Positions 17,201-26,138 of a stretch of 64,000 nucleotides of DNA are shown piece by piece. Below the pieces are notes generated by a model. It ran no database searches. It was not told the DNA's origin and saw only the letters and a program-made list of their open reading frames with translations. A program made the position numbers and the translations under genes. The DNA is from Paraburkholderia lacunae (GTDB lineage: Bacteria > Pseudomonadota > Gammaproteobacteria > Burkholderiales > Burkholderiaceae). The first letter of the stretch is position 1. The number at the start of each line of letters is the position of its first letter. Location: assembly GCF_003353175.1 (NCBI RefSeq), contig NZ_QHKS01000026.1, forward strand, positions 1-64,000, given 5' to 3'.

Positions 17201-17251
17201 ATTTGATCAAATCATCGCACGGAATCTTCCTTTTGGGAAATTTGATCAAAT
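17201..17251. promoter_or_regulatory. Paired ATTTGATCAAAT palindromes
   Basis: Two identical perfect 12-bp palindromes occupy 17201-17212 and 17240-17251, 39 bp apart, 92-142 bp upstream of the PuuA-like start. The identical sequence and the spacing of nearly four helical turns suggest a regulator operator, probably of the nearby GntR protein. Confidence 0.65.
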
Positions 17252-17262
17252 CGCAGAGCATT

Positions 17263-17436
17263 TTTTATGACCGCGCGGACGTGCTGTTCGCGTCCCTGCA
17301 TGCCGATCCGCACCTCGAATATCCGTTCTTTCCGGGCTATTCCGACGAGACCGGCGCGGGTGCCGGGCTCGGCTACAACGCCAATTTTCCGTTGGCGCCG
17401 GGCTCGGCATGGCCGGCGTATTTGGCCGACGCCGCC
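17263..17436 (+). pseudogene. Fragment of an acetylpolyamine amidohydrolase / histone-deacetylase-like gene
   Basis: The plus frame reads FYDRADVLFASLHADP, then LEYPFFPGYSDETGAGAG and LGYNANFPLAPGSAW. This matches the central part of the deacetylase family, where the His-Ala-Asp-Pro and Gly-Tyr-Asn-Asn/Leu regions are conserved. Only about 58 residues remain; the N-terminal and C-terminal parts are gone. The fragment lies directly next to the PuuA-like gene and fits a former polyamine locus. Confidence 0.6.
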
Positions 17437-17437
17437 T

Positions 17438-18592
17438 TTACCGGCGCAGCGGCCGGAAGAAGTTGCGGATTTCAGCGGCGAGCAACGCGGGCGCTTCCAT
17501 CGCCGCGAAGTGTCCGCCGCGCGGCATGTCGGTCCATTGCACGACGTCGAAGGTCCGTTCGAGCCACGAGCGAGGCGGTCGACTGATCTCCTTCGGGAAG
17601 CGTGCAAAGCCGACCGGCGGGCTCACGCGTTGGCCGGCCGTGAAGCGCAGCGGTTGCAGCCGGTTCTCCCAGTACATCCGGATCGCGGAGCCCATGCTCT
17701 GCGTGTGCCAGTAAAGCGAGATGTTGGTGAGAAGATCGTCGCGCGAAAATACCCGCTCGATCTGACCGTCGCAATCGCTCCACGCGCGAAACTTCTCCGC
17801 AATCCATGCGGCCAATCCCGCCGGCGAATCGTTGAGCGAGTGGGCGAGTGTCTCCGGTTTAGTGGTGTGCATATGCGCATAGCCGCCTTCGAGCGCCGCC
17901 CATTGATCCTTCGCGCGCAGAAATTCCTGTTCGGCTTCGGTGAGCGGCGCGTCTCCTGCCGCGCGTGACGGTTCGTATGTACCCGGCAAGAAATTGAGGT
18001 GGATGCCGTCGACAACCTGCGGATGCCGAAGCGCGAGCGCGATCGATACGCCGGCGCCGAGGTCGCCGCCCTGTGCGCCGAAGCGTTCATAGCCGAGGCC
18101 TCGCATCAGCGCGGCCCACAGGTCCGCCACCTGAAACGCGGAGGTGCCGGGTTTTGCGGGCGCCTGCGAGAAGGCGAAACCCGGCAGCGACGGCACGACG
18201 ACATCGAATGCGTCTTCCGCTTGCGCGCCGGAGGCGGCGGGGTCGCACAACAGGTCGAGCAGGCCGTAAAACTCGAAGAACGATCCCGGCCAGCCATGCG
18301 TGATCACAAGGGGATAAGGTTTCGGGCCGACGCCCCGGCGATGCACGAAATGCACGCGCTGAGCGTCGACCTGCGCGATGAATTGCGGCTGCTGGTTCAG
18401 GCGGCGTTCGGCTGTGCGCCAGTCGAAACCGTCGGCCCAGTACTGCACGAATTCGCGCAGCCAGCCGGTATCGACGCCTTGCTGCCACGGTTCATACGGT
18501 CCCGCGGGCGTCCAGCGCGTCTCGCGCAGGCGCTGGCGAAGGCCGGCGATGTCTTCGTCTGGGATGGCAATGCTAAATGGCTCGGCGCGCAT
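17438..18592 (-). CDS. Epoxide hydrolase, alpha/beta-hydrolase fold
   Basis: A 384-residue protein of the microsomal/juvenile-hormone epoxide hydrolase type, with an N-terminal EHN region (FSIAIPDEDIAGLRQRLRETRW). The oxyanion region is HGWPGSFFEFY near residue 110, the nucleophile Asp lies in AQGGDLGAGV near 185, a lid Tyr in SLYWHTQ near 285 and the catalytic His in MPRGGHFAAME near 355. The start is ATG 18592, preceded by GGAGAGAAAG. It would hydrolyse an epoxide to a diol in the cytoplasm. It lies between the polyamine-like and benzoate genes with no clear operon partner. Confidence 0.85.
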   Translation of the reverse strand: MRAEPFSIAIPDEDIAGLRQRLRETRWTPAGPYEPWQQGVDTGWLREFVQYWADGFDWRTAERRLNQQPQFIAQVDAQRVHFVHRRGVGPKPYPLVITHGWPGSFFEFYGLLDLLCDPAASGAQAEDAFDVVVPSLPGFAFSQAPAKPGTSAFQVADLWAALMRGLGYERFGAQGGDLGAGVSIALALRHPQVVDGIHLNFLPGTYEPSRAAGDAPLTEAEQEFLRAKDQWAALEGGYAHMHTTKPETLAHSLNDSPAGLAAWIAEKFRAWSDCDGQIERVFSRDDLLTNISLYWHTQSMGSAIRMYWENRLQPLRFTAGQRVSPPVGFARFPKEISRPPRSWLERTFDVVQWTDMPRGGHFAAMEAPALLAAEIRNFFRPLRR

Positions 18593-18740
18593 GCTTTCTC
18601 TCCGGATGTGCGACGCGGCGGCTGCCGGGTTCACGCGACAGGATCGAGAATAGCTTCTGAGCAACATTTCCGCTGAAGGGCGGCTCACTACAGCCGACCC
18701 GCGATCATTCAGCGGATGCGCAGCAGTGCCTCGAGGCGGC

Positions 18741-18796
18741 ACCGAAGACGCGACACCGAAGACGCGACACCGAAGACGCGACACCGAAGACGCGAC
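18741..18796. repeat. 14-bp tandem repeat, four copies
   Basis: Four exact head-to-tail copies of ACCGAAGACGCGAC lie immediately downstream of the benD relic. The unit length equals that of the large minisatellite at 1277-2032, but the sequence differs. Confidence 0.95.
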
Positions 18797-18799
18797 ACC

Positions 18800-19594
18800 T
18801 CAGCCGAGATCGCCACCGCCGACAGCCAACACCGTACCGGTGATATACGAAGCCTCGTCCGATGCGAGAAACAGAATCGCGCCGACCTGTTCGTCGATCG
18901 TTCCATAGCGACGCATCAAAGTCGACGAGATCGTCTGCTCGACGATGCCCTGATACCAGCGCGCCTCCTGCTCGCTCTGCGGCACGGTGTTGCGCGGCAC
19001 TTTGCGCGGCGGCGCCTCGGTTCCCCCGGTGGCGACGGCGTTCACGCGGATGCCAGTGTTCCGCATGCTCGAAGGCGAGGCTCGCGGTCAACGCATTCAC
19101 GCCGCCTTTCGACGCCGCATACGGCACACGATAAATGCTGCGTGTCGCAATCGACGAGACGTTGACGATCGCACCGCGCCGCCGTTCGATCATCGCCGGC
19201 AGCACCGCACGGCAGCACCACAGGGTGGGAAAAAGCGAGCGGCGCACTTCGGCTTCGATCTGCGCTTCCTCGTATTCCTGATATTGCTTCGCCCAGATCG
19301 TCCCGCCGACATTGTTGATCAGCACGTCGATTCTGCCGAAGGCATCGAGCGCGGCCTGCGTCATCGCGCAGGCTCCGGCGTAGGTTTCCAGATCGGCGAG
19401 CACCGCGGCGGCGACCCGCAGCCGAGGCCGGCAATCTCCGCCGCCACTTCATGCACGAGTTCCGAGCGGTCGGTCAGCACGACGATGCCGCCTTCAGCCG
19501 CCGCGCGCAGCGCGACACCGCGACCGATTCCTTGCGCCGCGCCAGTCACCACGACGATTTTTTCGTTGAAGCGTTTGCGAGTGTCCATGGCCAT
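18800..19594 (-). pseudogene. benD: Frameshifted benD (cis-dihydroxycyclohexadiene carboxylate dehydrogenase)
   Basis: The SDR enzyme is spread over three frames. The N-terminal frame (from ATG 19594, TGATG overlap with benC) holds KIVVVTGAAQGIGRG, the NAD-binding site. A frameshift near 19390-19425 leads to a second frame with VLADLETYAGA, RIDVLINNVGG and the catalytic IATRSIYRVPYAASKGG (Tyr-X3-Lys). A second frameshift near 19060 leads to the last frame with TGIRVNAVATGGTEAPP, ending AVGGGDLG at 18800. All family parts are present and in order, so the damage is confined to small indels. The enzyme would oxidise the benzoate diol to catechol. Either decay or sequencing error could explain it. 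Confidence 0.85.
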
Positions 19595-20613
19595 CACGCG
19601 ACGTTGCTCGCGGAAAATTTTTCGTAGTAGAAATGCGCAGGCGTGATGCCGCTGTCGCGCAGCCAGTTCTGCACGGCATCGACCATCGCGACCGGTCCGC
19701 ACAGGTACACGTCGACATCGCCGTCGTTCAGCCAGGCGGGATCGACATGTTCAGTCACGTAGCCTTTGCGGGCATGAGTGCTGGCGGCGTCCGCCACGCA
19801 CGTGCGGTATTCGAACTGCGCGAGCGCGCGTTGCGCTTCGTCGAGTTGAGCGGTGGCGACGAGGTCGATGTCGTGGGTCACGCCATACACCATTCGCACC
19901 GGCTGCGTGCTGCCGTTCGCGCTCAGCGTCTGAAGCATCGACAGGAACGGCGCAATCCCGGTGCCGCCCGCGAGAAACAGAACCGGCCGAACCGGTTCGC
20001 GCAAATAGAAGCTGCCATAGGGGCCGGAGAACGTGATGCGCTGCCCCGGTTGCGCTTCCTCGCTCAGATAGCGGCTCATGCGTCCTTCCGGCACGTTGCG
20101 CACGACGAAGGCGGCGCGCGCGGCGCCCGGCGCCGAGCTGAACGAATAGGAACGGGAGGCGTCGCTGCCGGGGATTTCCACGTTCACGTACTGGCCGGGA
20201 AGAAAGCCGAGCTGACCCGGCTGATCGACGTCGATGGAGAAATGAAGGGTCGATTCGGTCAGCTTGTCGATGGTGGCGAGCTTCCCCTCGTGCCGCGACA
20301 CGCCTGTCTTGCGCGCGGCCGACGATGCCGGCACGCGGATCACGCAATCCGAGCGCGGACGCGTCTGGCAGGCGAGCACGTAGCCCTGGGCCGCTTCGTC
20401 CGCGGTAAGCGCGTCGTCGATATAGCTCGAAGCGGGCAGATCGTAGTCACCCGATTCGCAGAAGTTGCGGCAGGTTCCGCAGGCGCCGTCGCGGCAGTCC
20501 AGCGGGATATTGACCTGTTGCCGGTAGGCGGCGTCGGACAGCGTTTCGTTGTCGCGGCAGGTGATGAAGCGGGTCACGCCGTCTTCGAATTGAAGTGCAA
20601 TGCTATGTTCCAT
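19594..20613 (-). CDS. benC: Benzoate 1,2-dioxygenase reductase subunit
   Basis: A 339-residue electron-transfer subunit. Residues 1-95 are a plant-type 2Fe-2S ferredoxin domain with the cluster Cys in DCRDGACGTCRNFCESG and LACQT. Residues 105-205 are the FAD domain with RSYSFSSAP, and the rest is the NAD domain with LFLAGGTGIAPFLSML and VYLCGPVAMV. It passes electrons from NADH to the BenAB oxygenase. It sits between benB and benD in the usual benABCD order, and its TGA overlaps the benD ATG. The gene is intact although its neighbours are not. Confidence 0.93.
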   Translation of the reverse strand: MEHSIALQFEDGVTRFITCRDNETLSDAAYRQQVNIPLDCRDGACGTCRNFCESGDYDLPASSYIDDALTADEAAQGYVLACQTRPRSDCVIRVPASSAARKTGVSRHEGKLATIDKLTESTLHFSIDVDQPGQLGFLPGQYVNVEIPGSDASRSYSFSSAPGAARAAFVVRNVPEGRMSRYLSEEAQPGQRITFSGPYGSFYLREPVRPVLFLAGGTGIAPFLSMLQTLSANGSTQPVRMVYGVTHDIDLVATAQLDEAQRALAQFEYRTCVADAASTHARKGYVTEHVDPAWLNDGDVDVYLCGPVAMVDAVQNWLRDSGITPAHFYYEKFSASNVA

Positions 20614-20695
20614 TTTCTGCTCCTGAAACTGCTTCGAGGCTGCTCCGCGTCTGTTTCGAGTCTGCCCTGAAGCTGCTGCGCCTGAACCACTCCGC

Positions 20696-21187
20696 TCAGA
20701 TGTGGTAGATGTCGATAACCTGATTGATGTAGTCGTTCTTCAGCACGACATACTTGTTCTGGATTTGCGGCTGCTCGCCCGAAAAATCGATCACATAGCG
20801 CGACATGCCGAAGTAGCTGTAGTTCGTCTTGTAGCGATGGCTCAGCGTGTGCCAGTTGAAGCGCACCGTATGAACGCCGTTCTGTTCGCTTTCCAGTTCC
20901 ACGTTGCTGATGTTGTGGATCGTGCGCGTGTCGGGCATCGTCGCGCTCGAACGCTCGGTCTTGATGCGGAACACGCGGTCTTCGAGCCCCTGGCGGTTGG
21001 GGTAGTAGATCAGCGAAATCTCGGTTTGCGGGTCGGTGACGAGCTTGTCTTCGTCATCCCATGACGGCATCCAGAACACCGCGTCGGTGTGGTAACAGTC
21101 GAGCCATTCATCCCATTGCTCGTCGTCGAGCAGTCGCGCTTCGCGATAGAGGAATGCCTGGAGATCGGCGATCGTGAGCGTCTTCAT
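20696..21187 (-). CDS. benB: Benzoate 1,2-dioxygenase beta subunit
   Basis: A 163-residue small subunit of the ring-hydroxylating dioxygenase beta family (cystatin-like fold), showing FLYREARLLDDEQWDEWL, YHTDAVFWMPSWDDE and ISNVELE. It forms the structural part of the alpha3-beta3 oxygenase. The ATG overlaps the stop of benA by ATGA, and the gene is intact and of normal length. The longer ORF start at 21262 lies inside benA and is not used. Confidence 0.92.
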   Translation of the reverse strand: MKTLTIADLQAFLYREARLLDDEQWDEWLDCYHTDAVFWMPSWDDEDKLVTDPQTEISLIYYPNRQGLEDRVFRIKTERSSATMPDTRTIHNISNVELESEQNGVHTVRFNWHTLSHRYKTNYSYFGMSRYVIDFSGEQPQIQNKYVVLKNDYINQVIDIYHI

Positions 21188-22574
21188 GCGTGGTCTCCTT
21201 GCGTGGGCCGTGCTTCTTCCTGGGTCGTCTGTTTCAGCGCCTGTTTCATCGTCTCCACCCAATAGCGGTGCTGGACGGTGTAGAGTCCTTCGTCTTCGGT
21301 CTTGACGCCGCTCATCACCGGTTTCAGGCCGATCCTGTGCGCCGCTTCATCGGGACCGTCGATCCAATGCTGCGAGCCGCGGCACATGTCGTTCCATTCG
21401 AGCGAGCGGCCTGCATAGCCTTGCTGGCAGGCGCGAAACTCTTCGAGATCGTCGGGCGTCGCCATGCCGCTCACGTTGAAAAAGTCCTCGTATTGACGGA
21501 TGCGGCGCGCCCGCGCTTCGGCGGATTCGCCCTTGGGTGCGATGCAGTAAATCGTCACCTCGGTCCTGTCGACGGCGAGCGGGCGCAGCAGGCGAATCTG
21601 CGAGCCGAACTGGTCCATCAGATACACGTTCGGATAGAGGCACAAATTGCGCGAGTTCTGGATCATCCAGTCGGCCGTCTCGCTGCCGCAGCGCGCGGCA
21701 AAGGCGTCGCGCTGACTGAAGTTCGGACGGTCTTGCGGATTCGCCCAGCGCGACCACAGCAGCATGTGGCCGTGTTCGAACGCGTAGAAGCCGCCGCCTT
21801 GCCGTCCCCAGTTGCCCGCGTCCATCGCCCGGACCTTGTCTTCGCGAGCGTTCTCCTGCTTGCGATGGTTGGTCGTCGCGGCGTAGTTCCAGTGCACCGC
21901 CGACACGTGATAGCCGTCGGCGCCGTTTTCGGTCTGCAGTTTCCAGTTGCCCTCGTATACGTGGACGCGCCGCGCAGCACTTCGAGCCCGTCTTCCGACT
22001 GGTCGACGATCATGTCGATGATCCGTGCGGCCTCGCCGAGAAATTCGCTGAGAGGCAGAACATCGTCATTCAGGCTGCCGAACAGGAAGCCGCGATAGCT
22101 TTCGAAGCGCGCGATCTTCCCGAGGTCGTGCGAGCCTTCCTTGTTGAAGCAGTCGGGATAGCCGGCGTCGTCAGGATCCTTGACCTTCAGCAGCTTGCCG
22201 CTGTTGTTGAAGGTCCAGCCGTGGAACGGGCAGGTATAAGTGGCCTTGTTGCCGCGTTTGTGACGGCAGAGCATCGCGCCGCGGTGCGTGCACGCATTGA
22301 TGAACGCGTTGAGTTCGCCTTGCCGGTTGCGCGCGATCACGACCGGCTGACGGCCCATGTGCGTGGTGTAGTAGTCGTTGTTGTTCGGGATCTGGCTTTC
22401 GTGCGCGAGATAGATCCAGTTGCCCTCGAAGATATGCTGCATCTCGAGCTCGAACAGCGCCTGATCGGTGAACGCGCTGCGGTGCAGGCGGTAGTCGCCG
22501 CGCGCTTTGTCTTCCACCAGGAAATCGTCGATGCGGGTCAGGCGCGGTGTGCGGTCGGGATAAATCGGAATCAT
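21184..22574 (-). pseudogene. benA: Frameshifted benA (benzoate 1,2-dioxygenase alpha subunit)
   Basis: The N-terminal frame from ATG 22574 contains the Rieske site CTHRGAMLC...CPFHGW near residues 95-120 and continues normally to SEDGLEVLRGASTY. There the frame breaks near 21955: YEGNW follows in another frame, as if about four bases of a TACGTGTAC-like stretch were lost. The remainder, from HVSAVHWNYAATTNHRK to the stop at 21184, is intact and includes the catalytic domain. Without correction no active oxygenase can form. It is the first gene of a benABCD block. Confidence 0.88.
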
Positions 22575-22587
22575 GTTTGTCTCCTGT

Positions 22588-22684
22588 GTCGACCAGAGTT
22601 AGCGCTTCAGCGCTTACTCTGGTCCCATGCAAAGCGGTCGACCAGGGTTAGTGCTTCAGCGCTTACTCTGGTCCCATGCAAAGC
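22588..22684. repeat. Duplicated 48-bp hairpin repeat
   Basis: Two nearly identical 48-bp copies start at 22588 and 22637. Each holds the inverted repeat ACCAGAGT / ACTCTGGT around AGCGC-TTCA-GCGCT and ends in CCCATGCAAAGC. The two copies differ at only two bases. They fill the gap between benA and catA and may act as attenuator hairpins or as a repetitive extragenic element. Confidence 0.85.
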
Positions 22685-22776
22685 TGAATCGTGGCCGCGC
22701 GCAGACCGCGCGGCGCGTGCGTGCCGTGCGAGGTGCGGCTGTGTACAGCGGTGTGCGGTGTGCGCGGCGGTGCGTC

Positions 22777-23697
22777 TTATGCAGCCGCGCGAATGCGCTC
22801 GACTTCCACCGCGGGGGCGGCCGCGCTGTCGGCGTTGAGCCGGAAGTCGAAGTCGATTGACACGAACGGTTTGCCGACGCCCTGCTGTCTGATCTGCTCA
22901 GGTGACGAGACGCGCTCGACCGGCGGGACCAGGCCCTCACGGCTCGCGAACGCGAAGTCGTCCCACAGGTACTCGTCGCCGTCGATGTTGATCTGCGTCG
23001 TGAGCTTGCGATGGCCGGGCGCCGAGACGAAAAAGTGGATATGCGCGGGCCGGCGGCCATGGCGGCCGAGTTTGTCGAGCAGGCGTTGCGTGGTGCCTTG
23101 CGGCGGGCAGCCGTAGCCCACCGGCACGATGCTGCGGAATCGATAGCGGCCGTCGCGGTCGGCGATGATCGTGCGCCGCAGATTGAACGCCGGCTGGGTC
23201 TTGTCGAAGAACGAGTAGTTGCCGAGCAGATTCGCGTGCCAGACCTCGACCTGGGCGCCGGGCAGCGGCTTGCCCGCCGCATCGAAGACCGTGCCCTGCA
23301 TGAAGAGCACGTCGCCGGCATCCGCTTCGGTGCCGTCGTCGAGCCGCGCGAAGCCTTCGCTTGCCGGCGCGCCGGCCACGTACAGCGGACCCTCGATGGT
23401 GCGCGGCGTGGCGCCGGTCAGGCCGGCTTCGGCGTCGGCCTCGTCCATGCGGATATCGAGGAAGCGTTCGAGCCCGAGGCCGGCGGCCAGCAGGCCGAGT
23501 TCCTGCGTGGCGCCCGCTTCGGCGAAATATTCGATGCCTTTCCAGACCTCGCTCGGGCTCAGATCGAGGTCCTCGATCGCCTTGAACAGGTCGCTTGTCA
23601 GGCGCACCACCACCTGCTGCACGCGTGCATCGACGTCACCCGTCGCGCTGTCTGCGATGAACCCTTTCACGAGGGTCTCGATGTCGGAATGCTTCAT
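22777..23697 (-). CDS. catA: Catechol 1,2-dioxygenase
   Basis: A 306-residue intradiol dioxygenase that cleaves catechol to cis,cis-muconate. Iron ligands are visible as Tyr in LLGNYSFFD, Tyr in VGYGCPPQG, and the two His in HIHFFVSAPGH. The N-terminal dimerisation helices (residues 5-90) are complete, and the length fits the family. ATG at 23697 gives the conserved MKHSDIETLVKGFI start. It is upstream of the benABCD block on the same strand and is divergent from the truncated LysR regulator. The gene is intact. Confidence 0.93.
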   Translation of the reverse strand: MKHSDIETLVKGFIADSATGDVDARVQQVVVRLTSDLFKAIEDLDLSPSEVWKGIEYFAEAGATQELGLLAAGLGLERFLDIRMDEADAEAGLTGATPRTIEGPLYVAGAPASEGFARLDDGTEADAGDVLFMQGTVFDAAGKPLPGAQVEVWHANLLGNYSFFDKTQPAFNLRRTIIADRDGRYRFRSIVPVGYGCPPQGTTQRLLDKLGRHGRRPAHIHFFVSAPGHRKLTTQINIDGDEYLWDDFAFASREGLVPPVERVSSPEQIRQQGVGKPFVSIDFDFRLNADSAAAPAVEVERIRAAA

Positions 23698-23917
23698 TGT
23701 CTGCTCCAGTTCTCTGATCTCTGGGGGGCGCAAGGCGGTGTGCCGCGCGCGTCGCCGTGCGGCCGTGCAACGCTGCCGCTGCAATCTGATTGTTTTGGTT
23801 GTAATGCCTGAAAGGTATAATTTTTGAAGGCTTCAGGCGTAGATGCAGGATAGTGGCTGCCGATTTGGCACGTCCAACACCGATTTAGTATCAGATCTAT
23901 ATCTAGAAGGTATGGTT

Positions 23918-24430
23918 ATGGAATTGCGCCATTTGCGTTATTTCGTTGCGGTCGCGGAGGAGCGCAATTTCACGCGTGCCGCCGAGCGGCTGCATATCGC
24001 GCAGCCGCCGCTCAGCCGGCAGATTCAGCAACTCGAGGATTCGCTCGGCGTGCAGCTGTTCGAACGCACTGCGCGCCCGCTCAAACTGACCGATACGGGG
24101 CGCTTCTTCTATTCGCACGCGGTGCAGCTGCTCGCCCAGTCGGCCGATCTGGAGTCGATGACGAGGCGCATTTACGAAACGCGTGAACTGCAGATCGCGC
24201 TCGGCCTCGTCGCAGCGGGCGAGGGCATTTCGATCGTACCCAGCAGCGTCTACGGATTGAAACGCGACGATGTCAGCTATATCGGTCTGGACGACGCGAA
24301 CCTGGTGTCGCCGATCATCATGAGCATACGCATGCTCGACGAGTCCGAAGACATCTCCGCGATGCTCAAGCTGATCTACGCGCTCTATGTCGAAGAGCAG
24401 ATGGAGTATTTGCCGCCGCACGATCGATGA
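23918..24430 (+). pseudogene. Internally deleted CatR/BenM-type LysR regulator
   Basis: The 170-residue product has a complete N-terminal helix-turn-helix (MELRHLRYFVAVAEERNFTR, AQPPLSRQIQQLE). Residue 85 (SMTRRI) is joined in frame directly to the C-terminal part YETRELQIALGLVAAGEG and the terminal helices. Normal CatR/BenM proteins are about 305 residues, so roughly 130 residues of the inducer-binding domain are missing. The protein might still bind DNA but cannot sense muconate normally. It is divergent from catA, the usual position of its activator. Confidence 0.8.
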
Positions 24431-24804
24431 TGGTCGAGCCCGCCGGATCGGGGCGTGTCGCGTTGCGTTGAAGCGCGCGGCGTTCAGGAAGCCAACGCAG
24501 TGCGCGAATGTCCTGAAACCAAAATGAATATTGCTGCACCGAGTGCAAAGATATGCTTTACGGACAAAGTGCAACGATATGCTTTACGAAGCCGGCCAGG
24601 CGTCGGTTTTCTTGTTTGCGTACTCCGTCGTCTCAGGGCCACTTTCGCATTGGCGAAAGGCCGTGATCGACGCGAAGCGGACGGCCACCGCCTCATCGCG
24701 CGAACGGCAGCTTGCGGATTACGACGGACAGGAGAATCGTCGGTGATCACAAATATTGATGCGGCGTACTCTTTGGTCCTTTGATCGCGGAAGCATTACC
24801 TCAG
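24431..24804. other. Non-coding gap with a 21-bp direct repeat
   Basis: Between the truncated LysR gene and the DUF3563 gene no reading frame looks real. AGTGCAA(A/C)GATATGCTTTACG occurs twice, at 24542-24562 and 24568-24588, 26 bp apart, which could be a protein-binding pair. Confidence 0.7.
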
Positions 24805-24942
24805 TCAGCAGCAGCTTTCCAGCGAGCGCATGCGCCGTTCGAGCTCGGCAAGGTCTCGCGCGCCCGCAAGGTACTCATCATTGCGGCGTTGTTCGGCGCG
24901 GTCAAACCAGCGGCCAATCTGTGTGAGAAGGAAGGCAAACAT
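24805..24942 (-). CDS. DUF3563-family small protein
   Basis: A 45-residue protein starting MFAFLLTQIGRWFDRAEQRR and continuing through LAGARDLAELERRMRSLE. It matches the short DUF3563 pattern of an N-terminal hydrophobic helix followed by a charged helix, common as stand-alone genes in Burkholderiaceae. GGAG lies nine bases before the ATG. No function is known for the family. Confidence 0.8.
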   Translation of the reverse strand: MFAFLLTQIGRWFDRAEQRRNDEYLAGARDLAELERRMRSLESCC

Positions 24943-25138
24943 AATAATCTCCAAGAAATTGCTTACCAGTGACGCAGTTGGCCGGACGCGGCGCAACGCA
25001 TGTGTCTCGCGGCTGTTCGCTGGCACTGTTCGACGATTCAATCGTAGACGGCAAATATGCTTACGTATACTTATCGTTTCTTATGCAATACATTACTCAT
25101 TTTGTTGAATCAACCTGCTTTTTCACGAGGCACCTACT

Positions 25139-26041
25139 TTGGAAGTCGGTCGACTGCGGGCGCTCCTGGAGCTGGCGCGGTGTGGCACGATGGCCGCCGC
25201 CGCTGAGGCTCTGTTCCTGACGCCCTCGGCGGTGTCACAGCAGATCGCACAACTGGAAGAGGAGGCCGGCGTCAAGCTTACGGAGCGCATCGGCCGCGGG
25301 GTCAGGCTTACTCCCGCCGGCCACGCGTTGGTGGGGTACGCCGAGCGGCTGATGGTTGTGCTGGACGAGGCTCGCTCGGAAATGGCAGAGCTTCGGCGTG
25401 AAATAGCCGGCGAGCTGCGCGTCGCCGCGTTTCCGTCGATCGCTTCGGTTGTACTCCCTGACACGGTCAAGGCGCTGCAGCACGCGTATCCGCGCCTGGG
25501 GATCGCAATTGAAGAATTGGAGGCGATTGACGGGGTCGCGGCATTGCGGTCCTGGAGAACGGACATCGCCTTGATTGACGATCTCTCAATCGTCGCGGGC
25601 GATAATCGGGAAAACGTCGCGATTGTGCCGCTGGCCGAGGACGTGTGGTACGTGACAGTCTCGACTGACCACCCGCTGAGCAAAAAACCGTCGCTTAGCC
25701 TAGCCGATCTCACGGACGAAACCTGGGCGATCGAATCGAGGGGGGGGCCCTTCGGCAGCTTCGTCGTCGATTTATGCCGCCGCGCCGGGTACGAGCCTCG
25801 GACCAACGCCATATGCCGTGGATCTGAGATGATCGAAGCGATGGTGGCCTCCGGCTGCTCGGTGTCAATCGTCCCCGGACTCAGGAGGCTACGCTCGCCG
25901 CGCGGCGTGGCATGGGTAAAGCTGAGGCCAGAGGTTCGCCGCAAAATCTACGTCGCTTATCGACGCGGCGAGCGCAACCATCCAATGGTCAAAGTGTTCG
26001 TCGAGGAAATCGTCCGGACGGCATCGAGACTCCTCGGTTAG
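25139..26041 (+). CDS. LysR-family transcriptional regulator
   Basis: A 300-residue regulator with the helix-turn-helix at residues 15-62 (TMAAAAEALFLTPSAVSQQIAQLEEEAGV) and a type-2 periplasmic-binding-protein-like effector domain from about 90 (ELRVAAFPSIASVVLP, DIALIDDLSIV, GCSVSIVPGL). The start appears to be TTG at 25139. Lys at 24-30 of the motif and overall length fit the family. No gene that it clearly controls is adjacent. The divergent neighbour, DUF3563, is 195 bp upstream. Confidence 0.85.
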   Translation: MEVGRLRALLELARCGTMAAAAEALFLTPSAVSQQIAQLEEEAGVKLTERIGRGVRLTPAGHALVGYAERLMVVLDEARSEMAELRREIAGELRVAAFPSIASVVLPDTVKALQHAYPRLGIAIEELEAIDGVAALRSWRTDIALIDDLSIVAGDNRENVAIVPLAEDVWYVTVSTDHPLSKKPSLSLADLTDETWAIESRGGPFGSFVVDLCRRAGYEPRTNAICRGSEMIEAMVASGCSVSIVPGLRRLRSPRGVAWVKLRPEVRRKIYVAYRRGERNHPMVKVFVEEIVRTASRLLG

Positions 26042-26138
26042 CTGAATCGCGATGATCGCGCCGCCAAGCGTCTGTTAGTCGAATGGAGCCGACCTTCGAG
26101 TGGCTGTCTTAACGCTGGGCTGAATGACCGACATTGGC

